Of a DNA stretch of 34,094 bases, positions 1-8,874 are shown in pieces (position 1 is the stretch's first letter; every line of letters starts with the position of its first letter). Source of the DNA: Pseudomonadota bacterium. GTDB taxonomy: Bacteria; Pseudomonadota; Gammaproteobacteria; Burkholderiales; Burkholderiaceae_E. The DNA lies in NCBI GenBank assembly GCA_023389055.1, contig JAEWFA010000043.1, forward strand, positions 1-34,094, in the 5' to 3' direction. Position numbers and translations under genes: made by a program. Under the pieces are notes generated by a model. That model saw only the letters and a program-made list of their open reading frames with translations. It was not told the origin of the DNA and did not search any database.

Positions 1-50
1 CCCCTCGCCGTCGGCGCACAGCGCCCTTGCCCCGACCCCCCAGCGGCCGC

Positions 51-443
51 TCAGCGCGCGCCGTCGCGCGGCGCCTCGTCGTCGCCCGTCGCGACGGCAC
101 CCGTGTGACCAGCCCGGCGCAGGCGGAACAACGCCGCGCGCGCGAGGAACACGACGGCGACGGGCGCGCCGATCGGCAGCAGCACCACGACCGTCCAGGG
201 CTGGATCGACAGCACCCCCTGCGTCGCGCTGAACCACACGACCGAAGCCGCCGCTATCGACCAGGTTCCCATCGTGTACGGAAGCGCCGCCGGATGCGCG
301 CGCAGGAAGTAATGCGGGAAGCGCAACAGGCCGGTAGCACCGACGACGCAGAACGCCGCGCCATTGAGCAGCAGCAGCGAGACGACGACGTCGACCCACA
401 GCGGCGTGAGCGCCGGAGAAACCAGCAACGCCTCGGCGCTCAT
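51..443 (-). CDS. mrpG: Mrp antiporter subunit MrpG
   Basis: This small membrane subunit of the Mrp (Mnh/Pha) Na+/H+ antiporter has 130 residues. It shows three hydrophobic stretches and the family pattern of a short helix, a GLLRFPHYFLRAHPAA-like loop and two further helices. The start at 443 overlaps the mrpF stop by 4 bases (ATGA), so the two are probably translationally coupled. It is the last gene of the operon, and its stop lies 50 bases from the window edge. The C-terminus (after about residue 105) is a charged tail. MrpG is thought to be structural, needed for assembly of the hetero-oligomeric antiporter in the cytoplasmic membrane. No catalytic role is evident. Confidence 0.9.
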   Translation of the reverse strand: MSAEALLVSPALTPLWVDVVVSLLLLNGAAFCVVGATGLLRFPHYFLRAHPAALPYTMGTWSIAAASVVWFSATQGVLSIQPWTVVVLLPIGAPVAVVFLARAALFRLRRAGHTGAVATGDDEAPRDGAR

Positions 444-718
444 TCGATGATCTCGCCTCGCAGCAGGAACTTGGCGAGGACTGCCGTGCTGACGTAGCCG
501 AACAGCGCGATGATCAGCGCCGCCTCGAAATACATCGTTCCGCCCGAGCGAAGGCCGAGCACCAGCATCGCGAGCATCGCGACGACGTAGAGGAAATCGA
601 GCGCGAGGATGCGGTCCTGCGCGCTGGGGCCGCGCAGCACGCGCGCGAACGCCAGCGCCATGGCGACGACGAGCAGGACCAGCGTCGCCAGCGACGCGAA
701 GTGCAGCACGGGGCTCAT
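440..718 (-). CDS. mrpF: Mrp antiporter subunit MrpF
   Basis: A 92-residue, three-helix membrane protein of the MrpF/PhaF family. The family motif RVLRGPSAQDRILALDFL is visible around residues 26-43 and contains the conserved Asp of the DR pair. The protein is of normal family length. The start at 718 overlaps the mrpE stop by 4 bases and the gene end overlaps mrpG by 4 bases. It acts in the cytoplasmic membrane as one subunit of the cation/proton antiporter. MrpF homologues have been linked to bile salt and Na+ efflux in other bacteria, but nothing here separates that from an ordinary structural role. Confidence 0.92.
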   Translation of the reverse strand: MSPVLHFASLATLVLLVVAMALAFARVLRGPSAQDRILALDFLYVVAMLAMLVLGLRSGGTMYFEAALIIALFGYVSTAVLAKFLLRGEIIE

Positions 719-1209
719 TCAAAGATCTCCTTCAGCGGGTGCTCGTAGCGCGCCTTGTAGCGCACGACGAATGCATCGACCTCGTCTTCTCGCACACCGA
801 ACACGTGCAGCGTGTACCAGCTGCGATCGCCGGCGAGCTCGGTCCAGACGGTTCCCGGAATGACCGTCGTGATCGTCGCCAGCGCGGCGATCGCGTGCGG
901 GTCGCGCAGATCCAGCGTCATCCGCACGAAGCGTCCTGCGGGCATCTGCCCGCGACGGCGCAGCGTGCCGCGCGCCACCATGAAGCTGGACGCGATGACG
1001 TCGCCGCCGACGCGCAGGATCAACCGCAGCAGCGTTCCCGGGCGGCGGATGCGTGGGCGCGACGCGAAAAAAGGCGCCGTGAGCAGCGGCATCGCCACCG
1101 CCACTACGACGGCGATGACCAGCTGCCCGATGCTCGCCGAGCGCGACAGCACCAGCCACAGCGCGAACAGCGAAGCGCTGAGCAGCGGCGAAGGAAACAC
1201 GCGTTTCAT
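715..1209 (-). CDS. mrpE: Mrp antiporter subunit MrpE
   Basis: A 164-residue MrpE/PhaE subunit with two or three N-terminal membrane helices (about residues 9-48). A soluble C-terminal domain follows, with the family pattern TITTVIPGTVW (about residues 116-126) and a final YEHPLKEIF segment. The ATG at 1209 overlaps the mrpD stop (ATGA), which fixes the start. The open frame continues far upstream in the same phase but shadows mrpD, so the longer form is rejected. The subunit belongs to the membrane antiporter complex and has no known catalytic residues of its own. Confidence 0.92.
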   Translation of the reverse strand: MKRVFPSPLLSASLFALWLVLSRSASIGQLVIAVVVAVAMPLLTAPFFASRPRIRRPGTLLRLILRVGGDVIASSFMVARGTLRRRGQMPAGRFVRMTLDLRDPHAIAALATITTVIPGTVWTELAGDRSWYTLHVFGVREDEVDAFVVRYKARYEHPLKEIFE

Positions 1210-2843
1210 CGCGGCTCGACGGGTCGCGCGGTGAGCACGGCATCGACGTACGCGGCCGGTCGGTGCAGCGACTGCGCCGCGTAGGCGACGTAGCGCATCA
1301 CCGGCTCGGCGCGCACCGTCAGCAGCGCACACAGCGCCAGCAGCATCGCGATCGGCAGCGTCTCGATCACCCGCAGGCGCGGCGCGGCGCGCTCCTGCGG
1401 CGCCCAGAAATAGCGGATGCCCGCGCGCGACATCGCGAGCAGCGAAAGGAAACCCGAGCCGACCAGCACGGCGACCATCGTCAGCGCGGCAATGGCGGGC
1501 GCCGACACCGGGTCGTTGAGCGCGGGATCGGGCGCGAGCGCCGACGACAGCATCGCGAACTTGCCGAGGAAACCCGACAGCGGCGGCAGGCCCGCGATCA
1601 TCAGCGCGCACAGCATGAATGCCAGCCCGAGGAACGCGAGCGCGCCGGGAATCGTGCGACCGATCAGCACCGTCTCGTCCTCGTCGAGGTTCGAGTCGGG
1701 CCGCTCGATGTATTCGACCGAGAACGGCAGCGGATCGACGTCGTCCTGCGGCACCTTCGGCTCGACCTCGCGCGCGCGGTCGATCAATTCGAGGAGCAGG
1801 AACAGCGCCGCGAGCGCGAAGGTAGAGCCGATCAGGTAGAAGAGCGCACCGGCCGTGAGCGCCGGCCGCCCGAAGCCGATCGCCGCGATCAGCGTCGCCG
1901 ACGAAATGACGACGCCCCAGGCGGCCACTCGCCCGGGGTGGTGCGATGCGAGCATGCCGACCGACGCGACCGCGAGACTGGCCATCCCGATCCAGGTGAG
2001 CGCGGCACCGCCGAAGTTCGCCGAATCGCCGGCGTCGACGCCGAAGAGCAGCGTCCAGACGCGCAGGATCGCGTAGACGCCGACCTTGGTCAGGATCACG
2101 AACAGCGCGGCCGCCGGAGCGCCTGCAGCCGAATAGGCCGGAACGAGCCAGAAATTGAGCGGCCACATCGCCGCCTTCGCCAGAAATGCGACCGCCAGGA
2201 TCGAAGCGCCAGCGTGCAGCAGCGGCCGATCGGCCGGCGCGACCTGCGGGATGCGCGCAGCGAAGTCCGCCAGGTTCAACGTGCCGACGGCCCCGTAGAG
2301 AACGGCCACCCCGACCAGGAACAACGATGAAGCGAACAGGTTCACCGCGATGTAATGCAGTCCGGCACGTACGCGCGCCGCGCCCGAACCGTGCAGCAGC
2401 AGCCCGTACGATGCGGCGAGCAGGATCTCGAAGAACACGAACAGGTTGAAGACGTCGGCGGTCAGGAACGCGCCGTTCACGCCCATCAACTGCAACTGGA
2501 ACAGCGGGTGGAAGTGCACGCCGGCGCGGTCCCAGCGCGCCACCGAATAGACGAGCGCAGCCAGCGCGATGACGCCGGTGACGAAGAGCATCAACGCCGC
2601 CAGCCGGTCCACGACGAGCACGATGCCGAATGGCGCAGGCCAGTTCGCCGGCAGGTAGACGCCGACCGCGGCTGCGCTGCTCTCGTCGACGAGCAGCAGC
2701 AGCGCGATCGCGGCGATCAGCGTCGCGAAGGACGAGAGCACGTTCAGCGACGCGCGCAGGCGGCGGCGACGTTCGGCGACGAGCAGCATCAGCGCCGCCG
2801 TGGCCAGCGGCAGCACGATCGGCACGACGATCAGGTGCGGCAT
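1206..2843 (-). CDS. mrpD: Mrp antiporter subunit MrpD (NuoN/L-like)
   Basis: A 545-residue polytopic protein of the proton-translocating NADH-quinone oxidoreductase/antiporter family (Proton_antipo_M), with about 14 helices. The conserved acidic residue of helix 5 is seen in NLFVFFEILLAASYGLL (Glu139, matching Glu137 of Bacillus MrpD). An ALFVILTKVGVYAILR segment carries the conserved helix-7 Lys. I chose ATG 2843 because the resulting N-terminus, MPHLIVVPIVLPL, matches the family and GAAGG lies five bases upstream. A GTG at 2867 that overlaps the mrpC stop (GTGA) would add eight residues and cannot be excluded. With MrpA it forms the likely ion-conducting core. An acidic insert near residues 410-440 lies between helices. 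Confidence 0.93.
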   Translation of the reverse strand: MPHLIVVPIVLPLATAALMLLVAERRRRLRASLNVLSSFATLIAAIALLLLVDESSAAAVGVYLPANWPAPFGIVLVVDRLAALMLFVTGVIALAALVYSVARWDRAGVHFHPLFQLQLMGVNGAFLTADVFNLFVFFEILLAASYGLLLHGSGAARVRAGLHYIAVNLFASSLFLVGVAVLYGAVGTLNLADFAARIPQVAPADRPLLHAGASILAVAFLAKAAMWPLNFWLVPAYSAAGAPAAALFVILTKVGVYAILRVWTLLFGVDAGDSANFGGAALTWIGMASLAVASVGMLASHHPGRVAAWGVVISSATLIAAIGFGRPALTAGALFYLIGSTFALAALFLLLELIDRAREVEPKVPQDDVDPLPFSVEYIERPDSNLDEDETVLIGRTIPGALAFLGLAFMLCALMIAGLPPLSGFLGKFAMLSSALAPDPALNDPVSAPAIAALTMVAVLVGSGFLSLLAMSRAGIRYFWAPQERAAPRLRVIETLPIAMLLALCALLTVRAEPVMRYVAYAAQSLHRPAAYVDAVLTARPVEPR

Positions 2844-2863
2844 CGCGGCCTTCGCCCAGCCGA

Positions 2864-3205
2864 TCACGTCTCCTCCCGGCCGTCGACGTGGTCGGTGCCG
2901 GACAACCCTCGCAGCGCGAGCAGCACGACCAGGAACAGCGCCGTCATCGCGAAGTTGATGACGATCGCGGTGAGCACCAGCGCCTGCGGCAGCGGATCGG
3001 TGTAGTGCTGCAGGTCGTGGGGCACGCCGGGAGCGACGATCGGCGGCTGGTCGATCGACAGGCTCCCCATGCTGAAGATGAACAGGTTCACCGCGTACGA
3101 CAGCAGCGAAAGCCCCATCAGCACCTGGAAGGTGCGCGGGCGAAGCAGCAGCCATACGCCCGAGGCGGCAAGTACGCCGATGGCGGTGGCGAGGACGACT
3201 TCCAT
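2864..3205 (-). CDS. mrpC: Mrp antiporter subunit MrpC (NuoK-like)
   Basis: A 113-residue, three-helix protein homologous to NuoK and MrpC. The family pattern GLSLLSYAVNLFIF (about residues 31-44) and DPLPQALVLTAIVINFA (about 70-86) are clear. The ATG at 3205 shares one base with the mrpA stop (TGATG). An in-phase extension upstream to 3478 runs inside mrpA and is a shadow. It is a membrane subunit of the antiporter, sitting between MrpA and MrpD in known complexes. Confidence 0.93.
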   Translation of the reverse strand: MEVVLATAIGVLAASGVWLLLRPRTFQVLMGLSLLSYAVNLFIFSMGSLSIDQPPIVAPGVPHDLQHYTDPLPQALVLTAIVINFAMTALFLVVLLALRGLSGTDHVDGREET

Positions 3206-6081
3206 CAGCCGGGCCTGCGGTGCGCACGCAGCGACTGGTGCGCCAGTGCGATCAGCATCAGCAGCGTGGCGCCGACGACGACGGCGAACACGCCGGCGTC
3301 GAACAGCAGCGCACTGGGCCAGTGCGCCTCGCCGCCCCACGGCATCGGCACGTGCGCAGTGTGCGTCGTGAGGAACGGATGGCCGAAGAAGATCGCGCCC
3401 GCACCGGTCGCGACGACGAGCAGCAGCCCGGCGGCGATCCACCACGGCGTGCGCAGGTGCACGCGCGATTCGACCCACAGCGTTCCGAGCACCAGGTACT
3501 GCGTGAGGAACGCGATCGCGACGACGAGGCCCGCGACGAATCCGCCGCCGGGCGCGTCGTGCCCGCGCAGGAACAGGTGCAGCGCGACGACGAAGGAGAT
3601 CGGCAGCAGCAGGCGCACGAGCACCGCCGGTACCGTGCGGTAGCCGATGCCCGGATCACGGCCCGGCTCCGGTTCGAGCACGTCCTCGAGCGGATCGCCC
3701 GCGACACCGGGGCGCTGCTGCTCGGGAACGATGCTCTCGCGCGGCGGCCGGAAGCGACGCAGCAGCGCATAGACGACGAGCGCGACGATGCCGAGCACGG
3801 AGATCTCGCCCATCGTGTCGAAGCTGCGGAAGTCGACGAGCGTGACGTTGACTACGTTCCGACCGCCCCCATCGGGCAGCGCGCGCGCAAGAAGGAAAGG
3901 CGAGATGCTCTGCGGCGCTTCGCGCGTGAGCATCGCGTACGACAACGCGGCGGTACCGACGCCGACGACGACCGCGAGCACCAGGTCGCGCGCGCGTCGC
4001 GTGCGCGCGCGCAGCGCGACGCGCGCATCCTCCTCGACGAAGCGCTTGGGCAGCCAGCGCAGCCCGAGCAGGAACAGCACCGTCGTGACGATCTCGACGG
4101 CCAGCTGGGTCAGCGCGAGGTCGGGGGCCGAGAACCAGAGGAACGTCACGCAGGTGACAACGCCGGCGACGGCGAGCATCGTCACCGCCGCCAGTCGATG
4201 GAATTTCGCCTGCGCCGCGGCCGCGATCGCGGCGACGATGCCGATCGCCCACAAGCCGACGAACACCGGAGACGGCGCGACCCGCGGGCGATCGCCCCAG
4301 CTGACTCCGTCCAGTCCGAGCGCCGCCGCCGCTGCGACCACCGTCAGCGCGACCATCAAGAACAGCTGCGCCTGCAGTCGGTGCGAACCGAGTGCACGCA
4401 TCAGGTGCCGCGCGCCGACGCTGGCGAGGATCGTCGCGCGCTCGAACGCGCGCTTGCCGTCGAGATAGCGGACGAAAGGAGTGCCGCGCAGGCCGCCGGC
4501 GAACGCACGGCGCAGCCCCAGGTAACCGAGCACGCCGCCCATCATGGCAACGACGCTCATCGCCAGCGGAGCGGTGAAGCCGTGCCAGACGGCCAGGCTG
4601 TACGGCGGCAGCGTGCCGCCGACCACGGGCCGCGCCGCCGCCGCCAACGCAGGCCCGACCGACCAGCCCGGTGCGATCCCCACCACCAGGCACGCGAGCA
4701 CGAGCAGCTCGACCGGAACGCGCATCCAGCGAGGCGGCTCCTGCGGTACGCGCGGCAGGTCGGTGGACAGCCGCCCGAAGGAGACGCCCCAACCGAAACG
4801 CAGCGAATAGACGACCGCGAAGATGCCGGCGAGCGTCGCCACCGCCGGCAGCGCGATCTCCACCCACGGCGCCGACTGCACGAAAACGGTCTCGGCGAAG
4901 AACATCTCTTTCGACAGGAAGCCGTTGAGCAGCGGCACGCCCGCCATCGCTGCGCTTGCCACCAGCGCGAGCGTGGCCGTGATCGGCATCGCATGCACCA
5001 GTCCGTGCAGCCGGCGCAGGTCGCGCGTGCCGGTCTCGTGGTCGGCGATGCCGGCGGCCATGAACAGCGACGCCTTGAACGTCGCGTGGTTGAGCATGTG
5101 GAACACCGCGGCCACCGTCGCCACCGGACTGTTCAACCCGAGCAGCAGCGTGATCAGCCCGAGGTGGCTCACCGTGGAGTACGCGAGCAGCCCCTTCAGG
5201 TCGTTCTGGAACATCGCGATGTACGCGCCGAGCACGAGCGTGAGCAGGCCCGCCGTGCCGACGATCCAGAACCACAGGTCGGTACCGGCCAGCACCGGCC
5301 ATAGCCGGGCGAGGAGAAAGACGCCCGCCTTGACCATCGTCGCCGAGTGCAGGTAGGCCGACACGGGCGTCGGCGCTGCCATCGCATGCGGCAGCCAGAA
5401 CTGGAACGGGAACTGCGCGCTCTTCGTCAACGCGCCCAGCAGCACCAGCACGAGCGTGGGCGCGTAGAGCGGGTGCGCGACGATCGCGACGCGCGCGGCG
5501 AGCACCACGTCGAGATCGAAGGAGCCGACGATGCGCCCGAGCAGCAGCACGCCGGCAAGCAGCGAAAGGCCGCCGCCACCGGTGACGACCAGCGCCATCC
5601 GCGCGCCGCGCCTGGCATCGGGGCGGTGATGCCAGTAGCCGATCAGCAGGAACGAAAAAAGGCTGGTCAGCTCCCAGAAGAAGACGAGCTGGATCAGGTT
5701 GCCGGCGGTGACGACGCCGAGCATCGACCCCATGAAGGCGAGCAGGAACGAGAAGAACCGCGGTACCGGGTCCGACGGCGACATGTAGTAGCGCGCATAG
5801 AGCACCACCAGCGCGCCGATGCCGGTGACCAGCATCGCGAACATCCACGCGAAGCCGTCGATGCGAACGACGAAGTCGAGCCCGAACGACGGAAGCCACG
5901 AGACCTGCTCGCGTACGACGCCGCCGTCGCGCACCTGCGGGAACAGCGACCCCACCCAGATGGTCGCGGCGACCGCCAATGCGCCCGCCAGCGTGGACTC
6001 CGCGTTGCGGGCGTTCGACGGCATCAGCGCGGCGACAACGCTGCCGAGAAACGGTAGGGCGATGAGAAGAGCGAGCGTCAT
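3205..6081 (-). CDS. mrpA: Mrp antiporter MrpA with fused MrpB domain
   Basis: A 958-residue protein joining a NuoL-like MrpA (about residues 1-790) to an MrpB domain (about 815-958, with LRGHDAPGGGFVAGLV and FDAGVFAVVVGATLL). This fusion is the group 2 (PhaAB) form. The catalytic-region Glu of helix 5 is seen in IQLVFFWELTSLFSFLLIGY (Glu137), and the proton-channel signature LTKSAQFPFQFWLPHAMAAP is present. The protein exchanges Na+ (or K+) for H+ across the cytoplasmic membrane, giving pH and salt homeostasis. ATG 6081 overlaps the stop of the upstream P-type ATPase by 4 bases, an unusual partner for an Mrp operon. Confidence 0.95.
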   Translation of the reverse strand: MTLALLIALPFLGSVVAALMPSNARNAESTLAGALAVAATIWVGSLFPQVRDGGVVREQVSWLPSFGLDFVVRIDGFAWMFAMLVTGIGALVVLYARYYMSPSDPVPRFFSFLLAFMGSMLGVVTAGNLIQLVFFWELTSLFSFLLIGYWHHRPDARRGARMALVVTGGGGLSLLAGVLLLGRIVGSFDLDVVLAARVAIVAHPLYAPTLVLVLLGALTKSAQFPFQFWLPHAMAAPTPVSAYLHSATMVKAGVFLLARLWPVLAGTDLWFWIVGTAGLLTLVLGAYIAMFQNDLKGLLAYSTVSHLGLITLLLGLNSPVATVAAVFHMLNHATFKASLFMAAGIADHETGTRDLRRLHGLVHAMPITATLALVASAAMAGVPLLNGFLSKEMFFAETVFVQSAPWVEIALPAVATLAGIFAVVYSLRFGWGVSFGRLSTDLPRVPQEPPRWMRVPVELLVLACLVVGIAPGWSVGPALAAAARPVVGGTLPPYSLAVWHGFTAPLAMSVVAMMGGVLGYLGLRRAFAGGLRGTPFVRYLDGKRAFERATILASVGARHLMRALGSHRLQAQLFLMVALTVVAAAAALGLDGVSWGDRPRVAPSPVFVGLWAIGIVAAIAAAAQAKFHRLAAVTMLAVAGVVTCVTFLWFSAPDLALTQLAVEIVTTVLFLLGLRWLPKRFVEEDARVALRARTRRARDLVLAVVVGVGTAALSYAMLTREAPQSISPFLLARALPDGGGRNVVNVTLVDFRSFDTMGEISVLGIVALVVYALLRRFRPPRESIVPEQQRPGVAGDPLEDVLEPEPGRDPGIGYRTVPAVLVRLLLPISFVVALHLFLRGHDAPGGGFVAGLVVAIAFLTQYLVLGTLWVESRVHLRTPWWIAAGLLLVVATGAGAIFFGHPFLTTHTAHVPMPWGGEAHWPSALLFDAGVFAVVVGATLLMLIALAHQSLRAHRRPG

Positions 6082-8816
6082 CCGCGAGCGGGTCGGTGGC
6101 GATCGACGATATCAGATCGCCTCAGGATCGCCTTCTCGAGCTCGGAGACGACCAGCACGAGCGAGCCGGCGGCGACCACGCGCAGCCACTCGCCCGCGCC
6201 CAGGTCGACCGAACCGAAGACGCGCTGCAGCCACGGCGCGTGCGTGAAGGCGAGTTGCAGCAACGCGCAGAGGCCGATCGCCGCCAGTGCGTATCGGTTA
6301 CCGAGCAGTCCCTGGCGCGACAGCACCGAGCGCCGCACGTGGCGGCTGGCGAGCAGGTAGACCATCTCGGCGACGACGATCGCTCCCACCGCCATCGTGC
6401 GAGCGGTCTCGATGGAAGCGTCGTGCTCGAGCTCCCGGAGGAACAGCCCCAGCGCGCCGGCCATCATCACCAGCGAAACCATGACCATGCGCCAGACGAA
6501 GAACGACGTCAGCAGCGCCTCGCCGGGAGCGCGCGGCGGACGACGCATGACGTCGTCCTCGGCCGGCTCGAAGGCGAGCGCCAGCCCCAGCGTTGCCGAA
6601 GTCGCCATGTTGATCCACAGCACCTGTGCCGGCGTCAGCGGGAGCGCCAGGCCGAACACGATCGCGGCGAGCACGACGAGCGCCTCGCCGCCGTTGGTCG
6701 GCAGCATGAACAGGATGAACTTGCGGATGTTGTCGTAGATGCCGCGGCCCTCGCGCACCGCGTTCGCGATCGTCGCGAAATTGTCGTCGGCGAGCACCAT
6801 GTCGGCCGCCTCGCTCGCCGCGTCGGTTCCCTTGTGGCCCATCGCGACGCCGACGTCGGCCCGCTTGAGCGCCGGCGCGTCGTTCACGCCGTCGCCGGTC
6901 ATCGCGACGGTGTGCCCGTTCGCCTGCAGCGCCTGCACCAGCCGCAGCTTGTGCTCGGGGCTGGCGCGTGCGAAGACGTCGACGTTGCCGACGAACCGAC
7001 GCAGGGAATCGTCGTCGAGCATCTCGATCTCCGCGCCGGTCAGCCCGGGCAGCCCGGCGCCGATGCCCAGTTGCGCGCCGATCGCCCGCGCGGTCTCGAC
7101 GTGGTCGCCGGTGATCATCTTCACGCGGATGCCGGCGTCGCGGCATTCGCGCACCGCCCTCGTCGCCTCGGCACGCGGCGGATCGATGCTGCCGAACAGC
7201 GCGAGCATCGTGAAGCCCGACTGCACGTCGTCGAAGCCGATGTCGGTGGTGTCTGCCGGCACCTTGCGCACGGCGATACCGAGTACGCGCAGCGCACGCG
7301 CCGCACAGTCGGTGATCGCGCGACGCCAGTAATCGGGGTCGAGCGTCTCGGCGCCGCCGACGCCCGCCTGGCGTTCGCACATCTGCATCACGCGCTCGGG
7401 CGCGCCCTTGACGACGACGAAGCACCCGCCTGCGCCGTCGCGGTGCAGCGTCGCCATGAACCGGTGCTCCGACTCGAAGGGGATCGCGTCGAGCCGCGCG
7501 AAGGTCTCGCGTTCCCCCGGCACGTCGAGCCCCGCCTTCATCGCGAAGACGAGCAGTGCGCCTTCGGTGGGATCACCGACCAGGCGCCACTGCGCATCGG
7601 CATCGGCCAGGCGCAACTGCGCGTCGTTGCACAACAGCGCCGCGCGCGCCGTTTCGCGCAGCACCGCGTGCTTCGACGCGTCTATCGGCGCGCCCTCGCT
7701 GCGGATCGCACCGGTCGGCTCATAACCCGCGCCTTCGACGTCGTAGACCGCTTCTGCCGTGACGACGCGCTGCGTCGTCATCTCGTTGCACGTCAGCGTA
7801 CCGGTCTTGTCCGAGCAGATGACGGTGACGGAACCGAGCGTCTCCACTGCCGGCAGCCGGCGGATGATCGCGTGCCGGCGCGCCATCCGGCGCACGCCGA
7901 GCGCGAGCGCGATCGTCATGATCGCCGGCAGCCCTTCCGGGATCGCCGAAGCCGCGAGCGCGACGACCATGATGAACATGTCTGCGGGCGGCGTTGCGCG
8001 CACGAGCACGCCGAAAGCGAAGGTGGCGGCCGCCATGCCGACGATCGTCACGCCGAGCCAGCGACCGAAGCGATCGACCTGATGCTGCAGCGGCGTCACC
8101 GCCTGCTCGATGCCGCCGAGCAGCGCGCCGATGCGGCCCAACTCGGTATCGCCGGCAGTGGCGACGACGACGCCGGTCGCGGCGCCGGCGACGACCATCG
8201 TTCCCGAATAGAGCATGCAGCGCCGATCGCCGAGCGCGGCGTTCCGATCGACGCGACCGGGCGCCTTGCCCGCCGGCTCCGACTCGCCGGTCAGCGCCGA
8301 TTCGTCGACGCGCAGCCCGCGCGCTGCCACCAGTCGCAGGTCGGCCGGGACGCGATCGCCGGAGACGAGAACGACCAGGTCGCCGGGCACCAGCCGGTCG
8401 GCGGTGATCGTCGATCGCCGGGCTTCCCGCACGACGCTCGCGGTCGGCGACAACAAGTCGCGGATCGCCTCGAGCGCGCTCTCGGCGCGCCCCTCCTGCA
8501 CGAAGCCGATCGCCGCGTTCACGAGCACGGCGGAGATCAGCACCGCGCTGTCGATCCAGTGGCCGAGCGCGGCGGTGATCGCCGCGGCCGCGAGCATCAG
8601 GTAGATGAGCAGGGAATGGAACTGCAGCAGCAGGCGCAGCCAGGCGGAGCGGCCGGGCGCCGCCGGGAGACGGTTCGGCCCGTGCCGCAGCAGCCGACGT
8701 TCCGCCTCGGTGCCGGGAAGGCCGATCTCGGCGTCGCTGCGAAGCAGGCGAAGGACGTCGTCGATGCCGCACGCATGCCAGTCGATCGGCTGCACGCCGC
8801 TCGGCTCGTCGTCCAT
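6078..8816 (-). CDS. P-type cation-transporting ATPase (P2 type, CtpF/PacL-like)
   Basis: A 912-residue P2-type ATPase. It has the cation-ATPase N domain (about residues 10-80), the actuator loop TGES (176-179), the M4 motif IPEGLP (292-297), the phosphorylation site CSDKTGTLT (Asp336) and the hinge TGDGVNDAPALKRADVG. M5 keeps Asn and Glu (PTNGGEAL), as in Ca2+ pumps. In M6 the pattern is WINMATSATLG, so the SERCA Asp800 position is Ser. That resembles mycobacterial CtpF-like pumps more than classic Ca2+ or Na+/K+ pumps, so the ion is unsettled (Ca2+, Na+ or K+). ATG 8816 has AGGAG seven bases upstream. It overlaps mrpA by 4 bases and is probably co-expressed with the antiporter. Confidence 0.9.
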   Translation of the reverse strand: MDDEPSGVQPIDWHACGIDDVLRLLRSDAEIGLPGTEAERRLLRHGPNRLPAAPGRSAWLRLLLQFHSLLIYLMLAAAAITAALGHWIDSAVLISAVLVNAAIGFVQEGRAESALEAIRDLLSPTASVVREARRSTITADRLVPGDLVVLVSGDRVPADLRLVAARGLRVDESALTGESEPAGKAPGRVDRNAALGDRRCMLYSGTMVVAGAATGVVVATAGDTELGRIGALLGGIEQAVTPLQHQVDRFGRWLGVTIVGMAAATFAFGVLVRATPPADMFIMVVALAASAIPEGLPAIMTIALALGVRRMARRHAIIRRLPAVETLGSVTVICSDKTGTLTCNEMTTQRVVTAEAVYDVEGAGYEPTGAIRSEGAPIDASKHAVLRETARAALLCNDAQLRLADADAQWRLVGDPTEGALLVFAMKAGLDVPGERETFARLDAIPFESEHRFMATLHRDGAGGCFVVVKGAPERVMQMCERQAGVGGAETLDPDYWRRAITDCAARALRVLGIAVRKVPADTTDIGFDDVQSGFTMLALFGSIDPPRAEATRAVRECRDAGIRVKMITGDHVETARAIGAQLGIGAGLPGLTGAEIEMLDDDSLRRFVGNVDVFARASPEHKLRLVQALQANGHTVAMTGDGVNDAPALKRADVGVAMGHKGTDAASEAADMVLADDNFATIANAVREGRGIYDNIRKFILFMLPTNGGEALVVLAAIVFGLALPLTPAQVLWINMATSATLGLALAFEPAEDDVMRRPPRAPGEALLTSFFVWRMVMVSLVMMAGALGLFLRELEHDASIETARTMAVGAIVVAEMVYLLASRHVRRSVLSRQGLLGNRYALAAIGLCALLQLAFTHAPWLQRVFGSVDLGAGEWLRVVAAGSLVLVVSELEKAILRRSDIVDRHRPARG

Positions 8817-8874
8817 CCGGGCTCCTCTCGCAGTGCTTCGGGAACCGCGAGGGTACCGCCGCCGGGCCTCTTTC

